NCBI RefSeq assembly: GCF_001718835.1 | Contig: NZ_CP013443.1 | Span: forward strand, 248,001 to 312,000 | Length of the DNA stretch: 64,000 nucleotides | Origin: Burkholderia cepacia | Lineage (GTDB): Bacteria > Pseudomonadota > Gammaproteobacteria > Burkholderiales > Burkholderiaceae | Reading direction: 5' to 3' | Position numbers and translations under genes: made by a program | Shown here: in pieces, positions 43,120-52,089 of the stretch | Position numbering within the stretch: position 1 is the stretch's first letter | Layout: the number at the start of each line of letters is the position of its first letter | The notes under the pieces: generated by a model | Told to the model about the DNA's origin: nothing | Database searches by the model: none | The model's input: only the letters and a program-made list of their open reading frames with translations

Positions 43120-43245
43120 CCGCGAGCTGTGACGAGATGTAAAGAGTTCTTGCCGGACCCCCGGAGACCATGCCGGAGTACGGTAAACTCGCCGCACCCA
43201 CGATGTCGCGCGATGCGTGCCGCGCGCCCAGTTCACCAGGAATCG

Positions 43246-43830
43246 ATGTCAGTCGAACGTATTCAGCAACATTTCCACGACAGCGCCGCGCTTCACGCCG
43301 AAGCGGCCGACGCGCTGTCGCTGCCGATCGCAGCCGCGGTCGATGCGATGTTCGCCGCGCTGGCGAACGGCAACAAGATCGTCGCGTGCGGTGACGGCCC
43401 GTCGGCCGCTGCCGCGCACTACCTCGCCGTGTCGCTCGTCGGCGGCTTCGAGCGCGAGCGTCCGGGCCTGCCCGCGATCGCGCTGGCCACCGACGCGTCG
43501 CAGGGCGGCCTCGCGGGCGCGGTGTCCGCCGAGCAACTGTTCGCCCAGCAGGTGCGCGTACTCGGCCAGACCGGCGACATCCTGCTGGTGCTCGATCCGG
43601 GCGGCGCGTCGCCGCGCGTGCTGGCGGCGATCGACGAAGCGCACGAACGCGAGATGACCGTCGTCGCGCTCACCGGCGGCAGCAGCCTTGCGCTGGCGGC
43701 CGTGCTGTCCGACACCGATATTCCGATCAGCGTGCCCGCCGTTCGCGCGGCGCGCATCCACGAAGTCCATCTGCTGACCATCCACTGCCTGTGCGACGGC
43801 ATCGACGCGATGCTGCTGGGTGAGGATTGA
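43246..43830 (+). CDS. diaA: SIS-domain protein, DiaA/phosphoheptose-isomerase type
   Basis: A 194-residue SIS protein. N-terminal SVERIQQHFHDSAALHAEAADAL helix and the SIS core NKIVACGDGPSAAAAHYLAVSLVGGFERERPGLPAIAL are like DiaA and GmhA. DiaA tetramers bind DnaA and promote initiation at oriC. Assigned as DiaA because the gene order yraN-diaA-dolP is that of E. coli; a sugar isomerase function cannot be excluded. The common phosphosugar-binding G-N-G-x-S reads G-D-G-P-S. ATG with AGGA five bases upstream. Confidence 0.85.
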   Translation: MSVERIQQHFHDSAALHAEAADALSLPIAAAVDAMFAALANGNKIVACGDGPSAAAAHYLAVSLVGGFERERPGLPAIALATDASQGGLAGAVSAEQLFAQQVRVLGQTGDILLVLDPGGASPRVLAAIDEAHEREMTVVALTGGSSLALAAVLSDTDIPISVPAVRAARIHEVHLLTIHCLCDGIDAMLLGED

Positions 43831-43847
43831 ACGAAGGAGAGCCGTCG

Positions 43848-44633
43848 ATGAATCAAAGCCGCGTCAAACAGACGCTCGTCAGAACCACGCTGCTCGCCGC
43901 GCTGACGGCGGGCCTCGTCGTGTCGCTGCAGGGTTGTGTGCTCGGGATCGTCGGCGCAGCGGCCGGCGGCGGCGCGCTGGTCGCGACCGACCGCCGTACG
44001 CTCGGCGCGCAGACGGAGGACCGGGAGATCCAGGTCAAGTCGCTCACGCAGATCAACAACGGGCTGCCCGACCAGTCGCATGTGAACGTCACGGTATTCA
44101 ACCGCCGCGTACTGCTGACCGGCGAAGTGCCGAACGATGCATCGAAGCAGCGTGCCGAAGAAATCGTGCGCGGCATCAACAACGTGAACGGCATCGTCAA
44201 CGAGCTGTCGGTCGAGCCGGCGTCGTCGCTGTCGTCGCGCGCGAACGACTCGTACCTCGAAGGGCGCGTGAAGTCCGAGCTGATCGCGACGAAGGGCATC
44301 TCGGCGAACTACTACAAGGTGGTCAGCGAACGCGGCAACCTTTACCTGATGGGGCTCGTGACGGTCGACGAGGGCAATCGCGGCGCGGAAGCCGCCAGCC
44401 AGGTGCCCGGCGTCGAGAAGGTCGTGAAGGTGTTCCAGTACGTGAAGCCGCAGGACGCGCAGGCGCTGCAGGCGGCGTCGCCCGCGAGCGGCGCGTCCGC
44501 GGCGTCGGCTGACGGCGCGACGGTGGGCGCCGTGCCCGACGCGTCGGTGCAGTCCACGCCGCTGCAACCGCCCGCGCCGATCTCGAATTCGTCGAACGTG
44601 CACCCGGGCAACCCGAAGGCGGCACCGCAATGA
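43848..44633 (+). CDS. dolP: BON-domain outer-membrane lipoprotein DolP
   Basis: A 261-residue lipoprotein: signal peptide with lipobox LQGC, a glycine-rich hydrophobic patch, then two BON domains (about 65-130 with VNVTVFNRRVLLTGEVPND, and 140-205 with YYKVVSERGNLYLMGLVTVDEG). The tail of about 50 residues is Ala/Ser/Pro-rich, absent from E. coli DolP. DolP supports outer-membrane integrity and lies at division sites. ATG 43848 has GGAGA seven bases upstream; a TTG at 43827 is less likely. Confidence 0.92.
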   Translation: MNQSRVKQTLVRTTLLAALTAGLVVSLQGCVLGIVGAAAGGGALVATDRRTLGAQTEDREIQVKSLTQINNGLPDQSHVNVTVFNRRVLLTGEVPNDASKQRAEEIVRGINNVNGIVNELSVEPASSLSSRANDSYLEGRVKSELIATKGISANYYKVVSERGNLYLMGLVTVDEGNRGAEAASQVPGVEKVVKVFQYVKPQDAQALQAASPASGASAASADGATVGAVPDASVQSTPLQPPAPISNSSNVHPGNPKAAPQ

Positions 44634-44971
44634 AGCTGAAGCAGTGGATTCAAGGCGCCGCAGCCGCGGCGCTCGTGGCGGGCACGCTGGGCGCCGCGCA
44701 CGCGGATGTCGGCGACGGCCTGAAGGTGGCGCGCGGCAATGCGTGCATGGGCTGCCACGCGGTCGACCGCAAGCTCGTCGGCCCGTCGTTCAAGGAAATC
44801 GCCGCCCGCTACAAGGCCGATCCGCAGGCCGTGGCAAAGCTGTCGAAGAAGGTGAAGGAAGGTGGCTCCGGTGTCTGGGGTGCGATTCCGATGCCGGCGC
44901 ATCCGCGCATGAGCGACGCCGACGCGCGTTCGGTGGTCGAATGGGTGCTGGCCGGCGCGCCGTCAAAGTAA
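44630..44971 (+). CDS. Class I c-type cytochrome
   Basis: A 113-residue periplasmic cytochrome. Signal peptide of about 24 residues ends GAAHA; the heme motif CMGCH follows in the N-terminal part, and the axial Met is likely in IPMPAHPRMSD near the end. It resembles the cytochrome c-551/c-552 group of small soluble electron carriers. Its ATG overlaps the dolP stop by 4 bp, so it is translated with the envelope genes, an unusual partner for them. Confidence 0.92.
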   Translation: MKLKQWIQGAAAAALVAGTLGAAHADVGDGLKVARGNACMGCHAVDRKLVGPSFKEIAARYKADPQAVAKLSKKVKEGGSGVWGAIPMPAHPRMSDADARSVVEWVLAGAPSK

Positions 44972-44981
44972 TTTGACACTA

Positions 44982-45010
44982 TTGCCACGCGCGCGAAAGT
45001 GTGTGTATGA
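44982..45010 (+). promoter_or_regulatory. Sigma-70 promoter of the tRNA-Ala gene
   Basis: TTGCCA, 17 bp, TATGAT, ending 11 bp before the tRNA 5' end. The spacing and both boxes are close to consensus. Confidence 0.75.
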
Positions 45011-45021
45011 TGTTTGCTTGT

Positions 45022-45097
<76 letters not shown>

Positions 45098-45123
45098 ACA
45101 TTCAAGTCTGGAGACATCCAGCG

Positions 45124-45166
45124 AAGGCCGGAAAGTCCTTGTTGCACAAGGCTTCCGGCCTTTTTT
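45124..45166 (+). terminator. Terminator after tRNA-Ala
   Basis: AAGGCCGGAA pairs with TTCCGGCCTT, with an inner CTTG/CAAG, followed by a run of six T. It ends the tRNA transcript. Confidence 0.85.
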
Positions 45167-45174
45167 ACGTCCAT

Positions 45175-45408
45175 GACGCCAGGCCGACCGGGAAGAATTA
45201 TCGCCTGTTCGACGGTGGCGGCCTTTATCTCGAAATTGCTCCCGCCGCTACTTCTGCGGGTGTCTCGACCATATGCGGGCCGGGTTCGCCGGTGTGCGCG
45301 ATCGTGCTGATTGCGACGAATGGCCTAGCGGGCGCCAGCCTCGCCGAGAAAGGCAACGAGCGTTACCAGCAAGAGCTTCGGGAATTCATGAAATGGCCGA
45401 TTCGGTAA
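45175..45408 (+). pseudogene. Remnant of a tyrosine integrase, N-terminal part
   Basis: The translation of 45175-45246 reads DARPTGKNYRLFDGGGLYLEIAP without the continuation. This is the arm-binding start of P4-type (DUF4102) integrases, which normally reads near AKPTGKPYKLFDGGGLYLEV. After that the frame loses similarity and stops at 45408, so about 300 residues including the catalytic domain are missing. It lies about 80 bp behind a tRNA 3' end, the usual site of such integrases, and marks a decayed integration event. Confidence 0.7.
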
Positions 45409-45779
45409 GCGCACGCGAGCGCCGCAACTGCTGGCTGGTCATGTCGGACCTGTTCGTCGACAACGAAGTCGATTACAAGGCCGTGGCCGAAGCCCTGGTC
45501 CGCGACTGTCCGAACATGGACCGCGCCGAGTTGAAGCGCACGTTGTTCGAGGAGGTGGCGCCCGTGCTGGGCACCAACGGACTGACGCCGGCCCCCAGCG
45601 TATGGATGGGATTCGATGGCGATGCCGTCATGCGTGACGTCGCCGAGCGGCTGACGCAACAGCACCTGTCGTTCTATCGCCGTGTCACGGGCGGCATTTG
45701 GAGCACCATGTGCCGCTTCCTCTTCCGCTCCTGGTGGGCTGAACTCGAGCGCGAGCTCAAGACGCTCGGTAAGGCTTAG
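45393..45779 (+). CDS. Small protein of unknown function, DUF7079-like
   Basis: A 128-residue soluble acidic/neutral protein. RRNCWLVMSDLFVDNEVDYKAVAEAL, then LKRTLFEEVAPVL and SVWMGFDGDAVMRDVAERL resemble the pattern (LSDLFLDTE...EV.P.L....GEWAGFD) of small proteins I recall as DUF7079; this is a weak recognition. It sits between the integrase remnant and the glucarate dehydratase-like gene, so it is probably cargo left from the island. ATG 45393 overlaps the end of the remnant. Confidence 0.6.
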   Translation: MADSVSARERRNCWLVMSDLFVDNEVDYKAVAEALVRDCPNMDRAELKRTLFEEVAPVLGTNGLTPAPSVWMGFDGDAVMRDVAERLTQQHLSFYRRVTGGIWSTMCRFLFRSWWAELERELKTLGKA

Positions 45780-45824
45780 CGCTATGCCCACACGGCTTCG
45801 TCGGGACGTGCGCGTTCCACGTCG

Positions 45825-47237
45825 TCAGGCGCCCCGCACAAAGCTCGGCCTTTTCGGATCGTAACTCCATCCCGGCACGAGATACCGCATCGCGACCGCG
45901 TCGTCGCGCGCCGTCCCGCCGACCGCCTTGTACAACGCATTGGCGGCCTCGACCTGCGTCATGTCGAGCTCGATCCCGAGCCCCGGCCGTTCCGGCACGG
46001 CCACCTTGCCGCCGACGATCGCGAGCGGCTCGCGCGTGAGCCGCGCGTCGCCTTCCTGCCAGATCCAGTGCGTGTCGATCGCGGTGATCGTGCCGGGCGC
46101 GGCGGCCGCCGCATGCGTGAACATCGAGAGCGACACGTCGAAGTGGTTGTTCGAGTGCGAGCCCCACGTGAGCCCCCAGTCGCGGCACAGCTGCGCGAGC
46201 CGCACCGAGCCCTGCATCGTCCAGAAATGCGGATCGGCGAGCGGGATGTCGACGGCCTGCAGCCGCACCGCGTGATCCATCTGCCGCCAGTCGGTCGCGA
46301 TCATGTTGGTCGCGGTCGGAATTCCCGTTGCGCGGCGGAATTCGGCCATCACCTCGCGGCCCGAATAGCCGCCTTCCGGCCCGCACGGATCCTCCGCATA
46401 CGCGAGCAGGTGTCCTTGCCCTCGGCACAGCGCGACGGCCTCGTCGAGCGACCACGCGCCGTTCGGGTCGAGCGTCGCGCGCGCGTCGGGGAAGCGCGCC
46501 TTGATCGCGGCGATCGCTGCCATCTCGTCGGCGCCGGCCATCACGCCGCCCTTCAGCTTGAAATCGACGAAGCCGTAGCGCTCGACGGCGGCTTCCGCCT
46601 GTTGCGCGATCGCGGCCGGCGTGAGCGCCTCCTCGTTGCGCAGCCGGAACCACGCGCTCGGCGCATGCGTTTCGTCACGATACGGCAGATCGGTGCGCCG
46701 TCGGTCGCCGACGTAGAACAGATAAGCGAGCATCGGCACCGCGTCGCGCTGCTGCCCTTCGCCGAGCAGCGCGGCGACGGGCACGTCGAGATGCTGCCCG
46801 AGCAGGTCGAGCAGCGCCGCCTCGATCGCGGTGATCACGTTGTCGAGCCGCAGGTTGATCTCGTGCGGCTGGCGCAGCACCGCCGCCTCGCCGGCCGACG
46901 TCACCTCGTGCCGGATCGTGCGGCCCGCACCCGGGCCCGCGCCGGACAGCGCCGCGCGCACCGCGTTGAGGGTGGCCTGATAGCGCCCGATCGACTGGCC
47001 GACCACGAGATCCGTCATGCGCTCGAGCGCGTGGCGGATGCCTTCGCCGCCCGGCACTTCGCCGACGCCCGCATGTCCGCTGCTGTCGTCGAGGATCACG
47101 AGGTTGCGCGTGAAGTATGGCGCGTGCGCGCCGCACAGGTTGAGCAGCATGCTGTCGCGGCCGGCGACGGGAATCACCTGCATGCGGGTCACCAGCGGGG
47201 TGTCCGGCGTCGGGCCGGCGCTGCGGGGTTCGGACAT
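45825..47237 (-). CDS. gudD: Glucarate dehydratase-like enolase-superfamily enzyme
   Basis: A 470-residue enzyme that removes water from D-glucarate to give 5-keto-4-deoxyglucarate. The barrel shows the catalytic FKLKGG lysines, metal ligands in TLDPNGAW, YAEDPCG and TATNMIATDW, and the catalytic His in WGSHSNNHFDVS, all typical of GudD. AGGAG lies eight bases before the ATG. A uronate/aldarate transporter is not adjacent. A LysR gene lies upstream on the same strand. Confidence 0.92.
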   Translation of the reverse strand: MSEPRSAGPTPDTPLVTRMQVIPVAGRDSMLLNLCGAHAPYFTRNLVILDDSSGHAGVGEVPGGEGIRHALERMTDLVVGQSIGRYQATLNAVRAALSGAGPGAGRTIRHEVTSAGEAAVLRQPHEINLRLDNVITAIEAALLDLLGQHLDVPVAALLGEGQQRDAVPMLAYLFYVGDRRRTDLPYRDETHAPSAWFRLRNEEALTPAAIAQQAEAAVERYGFVDFKLKGGVMAGADEMAAIAAIKARFPDARATLDPNGAWSLDEAVALCRGQGHLLAYAEDPCGPEGGYSGREVMAEFRRATGIPTATNMIATDWRQMDHAVRLQAVDIPLADPHFWTMQGSVRLAQLCRDWGLTWGSHSNNHFDVSLSMFTHAAAAAPGTITAIDTHWIWQEGDARLTREPLAIVGGKVAVPERPGLGIELDMTQVEAANALYKAVGGTARDDAVAMRYLVPGWSYDPKRPSFVRGA

Positions 47238-47282
47238 TGCTTGGCTCCTGGTCTTGATCGATGCAGATTTTGAATCGTCGCG

Positions 47283-48188
47283 CTATGCCCGTTCGTGCGC
47301 GCCGGCCACGTGCCGCACGAGGAACTCGACGGCGGCGCGCACGCCGGGCAACTGGCCGCGCCGATGCGGCATCAGCAGCGTCGTGGTCACCTGCCCGGCG
47401 TGCCACGCGGGCAGCACGCGCGCGAGCGCGCCCGACGCGAGCGCGGCCCCGGCGATCCAGTCGGGCAGGCACGCGATGCCGAGGCCGGCCGTGGCGGCTT
47501 GCAGCAGCAGCGTCGATTCGTCAGCATGCAGGCGGGGGCGCGGCGCAATCTCGACGCTGTCGTCGCTGTCGCCCCTGCGGCCAATGCGCCACGGGGCGGA
47601 TTGCAGGCCCGGATACAGGCCGTCGTGCTGCGCGAGCGCGGCCGGCTCGGCCGGTTCGCCGCACCGCGCGAGATAGGCCGGTGACGCGACGGCGATGATC
47701 GGCGCCGTCGCGAGCGGCCGCTGCACGAGCGCGGAATCGGGGAGCGGGGCGAAATGGCTGCGCACCGCGATGTCGAAACCTTCCTGCGCGATGTCGACGA
47801 GGCGGTCGCTCGCATGAATCTGCAGCAGCAGTTTCGGGTGCGCGACGGCCAGCGCCGGCAGGCAGGGCGCGAGGATGTGCTGCGCCACCGGCACCGAGCT
47901 CGTGATCCGCACGATGCCGGCCGGTTCGGCGGCCTGCCGCAGTACCGCGTCGCGCGCGCTTTCGGCTTCGATCACCGCCGCGCGCGCATGCTCGAAGAAT
48001 TCGGCACCGACCGGCGTCAGCCGGAAGCTGCGCGACGTGCGGTGCACGAGCCGCGCGCCGAGCGTGTGCTCGAGCTCGGCCACGCGCTTGCTGACCGTCG
48101 ATTTCGGCAGGTCGAGCCGGCGCGCGGCCGCCGACATGCTGCCTGCGTCGACCGCCTGCACGAAGAGGTAGAGATCGTTCAGATTCAC
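47283..48188 (-). CDS. LysR-family transcriptional regulator
   Basis: A 301-residue regulator: helix-turn-helix in residues 1-60 (LYLFVQAVDAGSMSAAARRLDLPKSTVSKRVAELEHTLGARLVHR), and a substrate-binding domain to about 290. GTG start. The divergent GST gene is separated by 105 bp containing a strong inverted repeat, so the GST gene is the likely target; control of the downstream gudD-like gene is also possible. Confidence 0.93.
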   Translation of the reverse strand: MNLNDLYLFVQAVDAGSMSAAARRLDLPKSTVSKRVAELEHTLGARLVHRTSRSFRLTPVGAEFFEHARAAVIEAESARDAVLRQAAEPAGIVRITSSVPVAQHILAPCLPALAVAHPKLLLQIHASDRLVDIAQEGFDIAVRSHFAPLPDSALVQRPLATAPIIAVASPAYLARCGEPAEPAALAQHDGLYPGLQSAPWRIGRRGDSDDSVEIAPRPRLHADESTLLLQAATAGLGIACLPDWIAGAALASGALARVLPAWHAGQVTTTLLMPHRRGQLPGVRAAVEFLVRHVAGAHERA

Positions 48189-48245
48189 AGTCAGCGTCCA
48201 CCAGAAGAAACGACGGGTTTCGATTTTAGCGGCTACTGCGGCAGC

Positions 48246-48268
48246 GTTCGAAATGAGAGCATTCGAAC
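48246..48268. promoter_or_regulatory. Operator-like inverted repeat GTTCGAA-N9-TTCGAAC
   Basis: A perfect 7-bp inverted repeat with a 9-bp spacer in the LysR/GST intergenic region, 26 bp before the GST start. It contains the T-N11-A core of LysR-type binding sites. Confidence 0.65.
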
Positions 48269-48293
48269 TCGTTCAATCACCCGGATATGTCCG

Positions 48294-49016
48294 ATGTCTC
48301 CGATCCTTCTCTACGGTATTCCCGCCGGCTGTTCGTTCGGCTCGATCGTCGCGCTCGAATGGGTCGGCCAGCCGTACCGGCTGTCGCGCATCACGATGCC
48401 GGGCCTCGTGACGAGCGACGCGTTTCTCGCGCTGAACGCCGCGGCCGAGACGCCGGCGTTCATCACCGAGGCCGGCAACGTGCTGACCGAGAGCATGGCG
48501 ATCCTCAACCATATCGGCGCGCAGGCGTCCGGCGCCGGTCTCGCGTTCCGGCAGGGCACGCACGATTTCGACCAGCTGAACCGGATGCTGGCGTGGCTGA
48601 ACACGACGTTCTTCAACGCATTCGGCGCGCTCTGGTACGTCTACGAGCACGCCGCCGAAGGCACGGAAAAGGAGGTTCTGCAGGCGTACGGCCGCAACCG
48701 CGTGATGCGCGCGCACCGTCAGCTCGAGGCGATGCTCGGCGACGGCCCGTGGCTGCTCGGCCGGCAGCGCACGCTGGCCGATGCGTATTTCGCGGGGATC
48801 GCCCGCTGGGCCGACTATCACGCGGTGTTCGAGCGCGACGCGTTCCCGCGCATCGCGGAATTGCGCGCGCGGCTCGGCGACGACCCCGGCGTGCAGTTTG
48901 CCCACGCGATCGAGGACGAGCGGGCGCTGCCGGCCTCGACGGCGTTCGAAGGGCACGTCGCGCTCGATGCCGCGCTCCCGCTCGCCCGGCTCGCGCCGGC
49001 GTCCGCGCCGGCCTGA
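48294..49016 (+). CDS. Glutathione S-transferase family protein
   Basis: A 240-residue two-domain protein. The thioredoxin-like N-terminal domain (1-80) has LYGIPAGCSFGSIVALEWVGQPY and the glutathione-binding ETPAFITEAGNVLTESMAIL (ES motif). The C-terminal helical domain has GPWLLGRQRTLADAYF. It likely conjugates glutathione to an electrophile sensed by the divergent LysR protein. Confidence 0.9.
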   Translation: MSPILLYGIPAGCSFGSIVALEWVGQPYRLSRITMPGLVTSDAFLALNAAAETPAFITEAGNVLTESMAILNHIGAQASGAGLAFRQGTHDFDQLNRMLAWLNTTFFNAFGALWYVYEHAAEGTEKEVLQAYGRNRVMRAHRQLEAMLGDGPWLLGRQRTLADAYFAGIARWADYHAVFERDAFPRIAELRARLGDDPGVQFAHAIEDERALPASTAFEGHVALDAALPLARLAPASAPA

Positions 49017-49028
49017 CGGCGGCAGCCG

Positions 49029-50199
49029 TCACTGCGCGCGCAGCGCGTCGACGATCTTCAGCCGCGCGGCGCGCATCGCCGGCAGGAACCCGCCGACGAG
49101 CCCCATCACGAGCGAGAACAGCAGCGTCTTCACGACGATCGCGGGCGTCAGCACGAAGCGGAACGACAGGTCCGCGAAGGTCTGGAAGTTGGTCGTCGAG
49201 AACGACGCGAACTGCATCAGCGACGCGCACGCGAGCCCCGCGACGCCGCCGACGAAGCCGAGCAGCAGCGCTTCCAGCAGGAACGCGGCGAGCACGTTCG
49301 TGCGCTTGAAGCCGAGCGCGCGCAGCGTGCCGATCTCGGCGACGCGGTTCGCGACCGACGCGTACATCGTGATCATCGCGCCGATCATCGCGGCGATCGA
49401 GAAGATCGTCGACAGCGTGATGCCGAGGATGTTGATGAAGGTCGACAGCGCCTTCGACTGGTCGCCGTAGAAGGTCTGCTCGCGTTTCGCCTCGTCGGTC
49501 AGCCGCGGGTCGACGTCGATGTCGGCCTTGAAGCGCGCGAACGCAGCCGTCGGCGCTCGGGATGCGCAGCACCATCGACGAATAGCTGGTGCGCCGGAAC
49601 GACTGCATCAGCTGGTCGACGTCGCCCCAGATCTCCGAATCGAAGCCGCTGCCGCCCGCGTCGAAGATGCCGACGATGGTCCAGTCGCGCTGCGCGAAAT
49701 GCAGGCGGTCGCCGAGCTGCGTGCCGCTGAAGCCTTTCGCGATCGCGCTGCCGACGATGATTTCCGACGAGCCGGGCGCGAACATGCGGCCGGCCGCGAG
49801 CCGCACGCGGGGGCGCAGCCCGATCCCCGCCGGCGACACGCCGCGGATCACGACGTTCGACGGCTTGCCCGACGACGTCTTCACCAGCGAGATCAGCACG
49901 ACCGCTTCCTTCGACACGAGCGGCCGGCCGTCGGGGCCGAGCGCGACGGCCGGGTGCATCTCGAGCGCATTGGCCTGCTGATGGTCGATCGAGCTCTGGA
50001 TCTCGGTTTCGGCGCCCTTGCGGATCACTACCGCGTTGTCGGGTTCGCCGGTCGACACGAGCGTTTTCGTGAGCCCCGCGTCGAGCATCTGCACCGTCGC
50101 GAACACGAAGATCACGAGCGCCATCCCGCCGGCGGTCAGCGCGGTGGTGAGCCGCCGGGTCCACAGGTTGCGCGCGACGTAGGCGAACGGAATGGCCAT
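49029..50199 (-). pseudogene. ABC transporter permease, FtsX/MacB-like, with a frameshift
   Basis: The frame opening at 50199 (MAIPFAYVARNLWTRRLTTALTAGG) reads as an FtsX-type permease to IPSAD at about 49555. It then changes register: the expected continuation (AFARFKADIDVDPRL...TFINILGITLSTIFSIAAMIGAMITMYASVANR...) is intact in the next frame to the stop at 49029. The total length of 1171 bases is one more than a multiple of three, so a one-base insertion (or two-base loss) lies between 49541 and 49552. Otherwise about 390 residues with one N-terminal and three C-terminal membrane segments around a periplasmic domain. Gene inactivation or an assembly error are both possible. Confidence 0.85.
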
Positions 50200-50207
50200 C
50201 GCGGCGC

Positions 50208-51362
50208 CTAGCCGATCGCCCGCAGGCCCTCGACCACACGCACGCGCGCCGCCTGCCACGCCGGCACGATCGCGGCCGCGAAGCCGACCGCGACCGAGCA
50301 CGCGGCCTGCAGCGCGATCGTCTGCGCGGACACGTTGAAGACCGGGAACACGCCGCCGGTCGCCTGCTTGAACAGATGCGCCGCCGGCGGCATCGCGAGC
50401 ATGCCGAGGCTGCCGCCGATCGCGGCAATCACGACCGATTCGCCGAACACGATCAGCGCGAGGAACCCGGGGCCGAAGCCGAGCGCCTTCAGCGTCGCGT
50501 ATTCGGCCGTGCGTTCGCGCGCGCTCATCGCCATCGCATTGGCCATCACCGCCATGATGATCAGGATCACCACGTACGACACCAGGCGGATCGCCGCGAT
50601 GATCTGGTTCGACATCGCGACGAAGCCGAGCTGGAACGCCTGTTCGGTTTCGGTCAGCGTCTCGGCGAGCGAGTTCCTGAACACCGCGTCGACGTTGCGG
50701 GAGATCGCGGCGGCATCGTCCGGGGCGGCGATCCCGAACACGTACACGCCGACCTGGTCGGCCTGCCGCGGCGTCGTCTTGCGCACGCGCTCGTTCAGGT
50801 ATTCCCAGTGAAACACCAGCTGGCGCGTGATCGTCGAATCGTCGCGGCCGTCGAGAATCCCGCGCACGACGAAGTCCCACGTGCCCGGATAGATCGTGCC
50901 CTTCAGCGGGATCACGTCGCCGACCTTGAAGCCGAACTGATCGGCGAGCTGGCGCCCGACCAGGCAGCCGCGCCGGTCGCGGTTGTAGTCGGCGCGCTGC
51001 TGCTCGGGCACGATGAATTCGGGGTACAGGTCGAGGTAGTTGTCCGACACCGCGAAGCTCGCGAAGAAGTTCTTCGGGTCGCGGTAGATGCCGCCGAACC
51101 AGTTCGAGCGGACCACGGCCGTCACGCCTTCGGCGCCGCGGATCCGGTTCTCGTAGCTGACGGGCAGCGGAAACACGAGCGAGATCGCGTTGCGCGTGAC
51201 GAGCCGCCCGCTGGACGCGGCGGCCGCGCCCGCGTACCACGCGTCGACCACCGTATGCAGCAGCCCGAACGCGAGCACCGCGATCGTGAGCCCGAGCACG
51301 GTCAGCAGCGTGCGCAGCCGGTGCCGCAGCGCATTGCGCGCGATCAGCTTCAGCACGTACAT
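50208..51362 (-). CDS. ABC transporter permease, FtsX/MacB-like
   Basis: A 384-residue inner-membrane protein with one N-terminal helix (about 15-38), a large periplasmic domain and three C-terminal helices (about 255-275, 295-325, 345-370). The FtsX signature AMSARERTAEYATLKALGFGPGFLALIV is present. It pairs with the frameshifted permease 8 bp downstream and the ATPase 21 bp upstream in an exporter of the MacB/LolCDE/DevBC type. Confidence 0.92.
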   Translation of the reverse strand: MYVLKLIARNALRHRLRTLLTVLGLTIAVLAFGLLHTVVDAWYAGAAAASSGRLVTRNAISLVFPLPVSYENRIRGAEGVTAVVRSNWFGGIYRDPKNFFASFAVSDNYLDLYPEFIVPEQQRADYNRDRRGCLVGRQLADQFGFKVGDVIPLKGTIYPGTWDFVVRGILDGRDDSTITRQLVFHWEYLNERVRKTTPRQADQVGVYVFGIAAPDDAAAISRNVDAVFRNSLAETLTETEQAFQLGFVAMSNQIIAAIRLVSYVVILIIMAVMANAMAMSARERTAEYATLKALGFGPGFLALIVFGESVVIAAIGGSLGMLAMPPAAHLFKQATGGVFPVFNVSAQTIALQAACSVAVGFAAAIVPAWQAARVRVVEGLRAIG

Positions 51363-51383
51363 CGCATGCGCTCCCGCAGCCGG

Positions 51384-52082
51384 TCAACCGGCGTGCCCAT
51401 CGATCAGCTCCCCTTTTTCCAGGTGCACGAGCGAGCGCGCGGCGCCGGCCGCGTGCGCGTCGTGGGTCACCATGATGATCGTCTTGCCGAGCTCGGCGTT
51501 CATCCGCTGCAGCATCGCGAGCACGTCGGTGGCCGACGCGCGGTCGAGGTCACCGGTCGGCTCGTCGGCGACGATCAGCACGGGGTCGGTGATCAGTGCG
51601 CGCGCGATCGCGACGCGCTGCTGCTGGCCGCCCGACAGCTCGGACGGGTAGTGGCTCGTGCGGTCGCCGAGGTTCACCATGTCGAGCACGAGCTCGACGC
51701 GCTCGCGCCGCTCGCGGCGCGACAGGTGCGTGAGCATCAGCGGCAGCTCGACGTTCTCGAACGCGGTGAGCACCGGCATCAGGTTGTAGAACTGGAAGAT
51801 GAAGCCGACGTTCGCCGCGCGCCATTCGGCCAGTTGCGCCTCCGCGAGTTGCGAGATGTCGAGCCCGCCCACGCGCAGCTCGCCGCCGTCGGGCCGGTCG
51901 ATGCCGGCCACGAGGTTCAGCAGCGTGCTCTTGCCGGAGCCGGACGGCCCCATCAGCGCGACGAAGTCGCCTTCGCCGATGTCGAGCGTGATGTCGGTCA
52001 GCACGGGCACGATCTGGTTGCCGCGCCGGTACGATTTCGCGACGTGGCTGAGCTCGACGAGGGGCGGCGGGGCGTGGTTCAC
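51384..52082 (-). CDS. ABC transporter ATPase, LolD/MacB-type
   Basis: A 232-residue ATP-binding subunit. Walker A GPSGSGKST, Q-loop FQFYNLMPVLTAFENVELPL, signature LSGGQQQRVAIARAL, Walker B VLIVADEPTGDLD and the switch His in VTHD are all intact. It energises the two permeases downstream. Adjacent to the adaptor gene (7 bp). Confidence 0.95.
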   Translation of the reverse strand: MNHAPPPLVELSHVAKSYRRGNQIVPVLTDITLDIGEGDFVALMGPSGSGKSTLLNLVAGIDRPDGGELRVGGLDISQLAEAQLAEWRAANVGFIFQFYNLMPVLTAFENVELPLMLTHLSRRERRERVELVLDMVNLGDRTSHYPSELSGGQQQRVAIARALITDPVLIVADEPTGDLDRASATDVLAMLQRMNAELGKTIIMVTHDAHAAGAARSLVHLEKGELIDGHAG

Positions 52083-52089
52083 GCGTACG

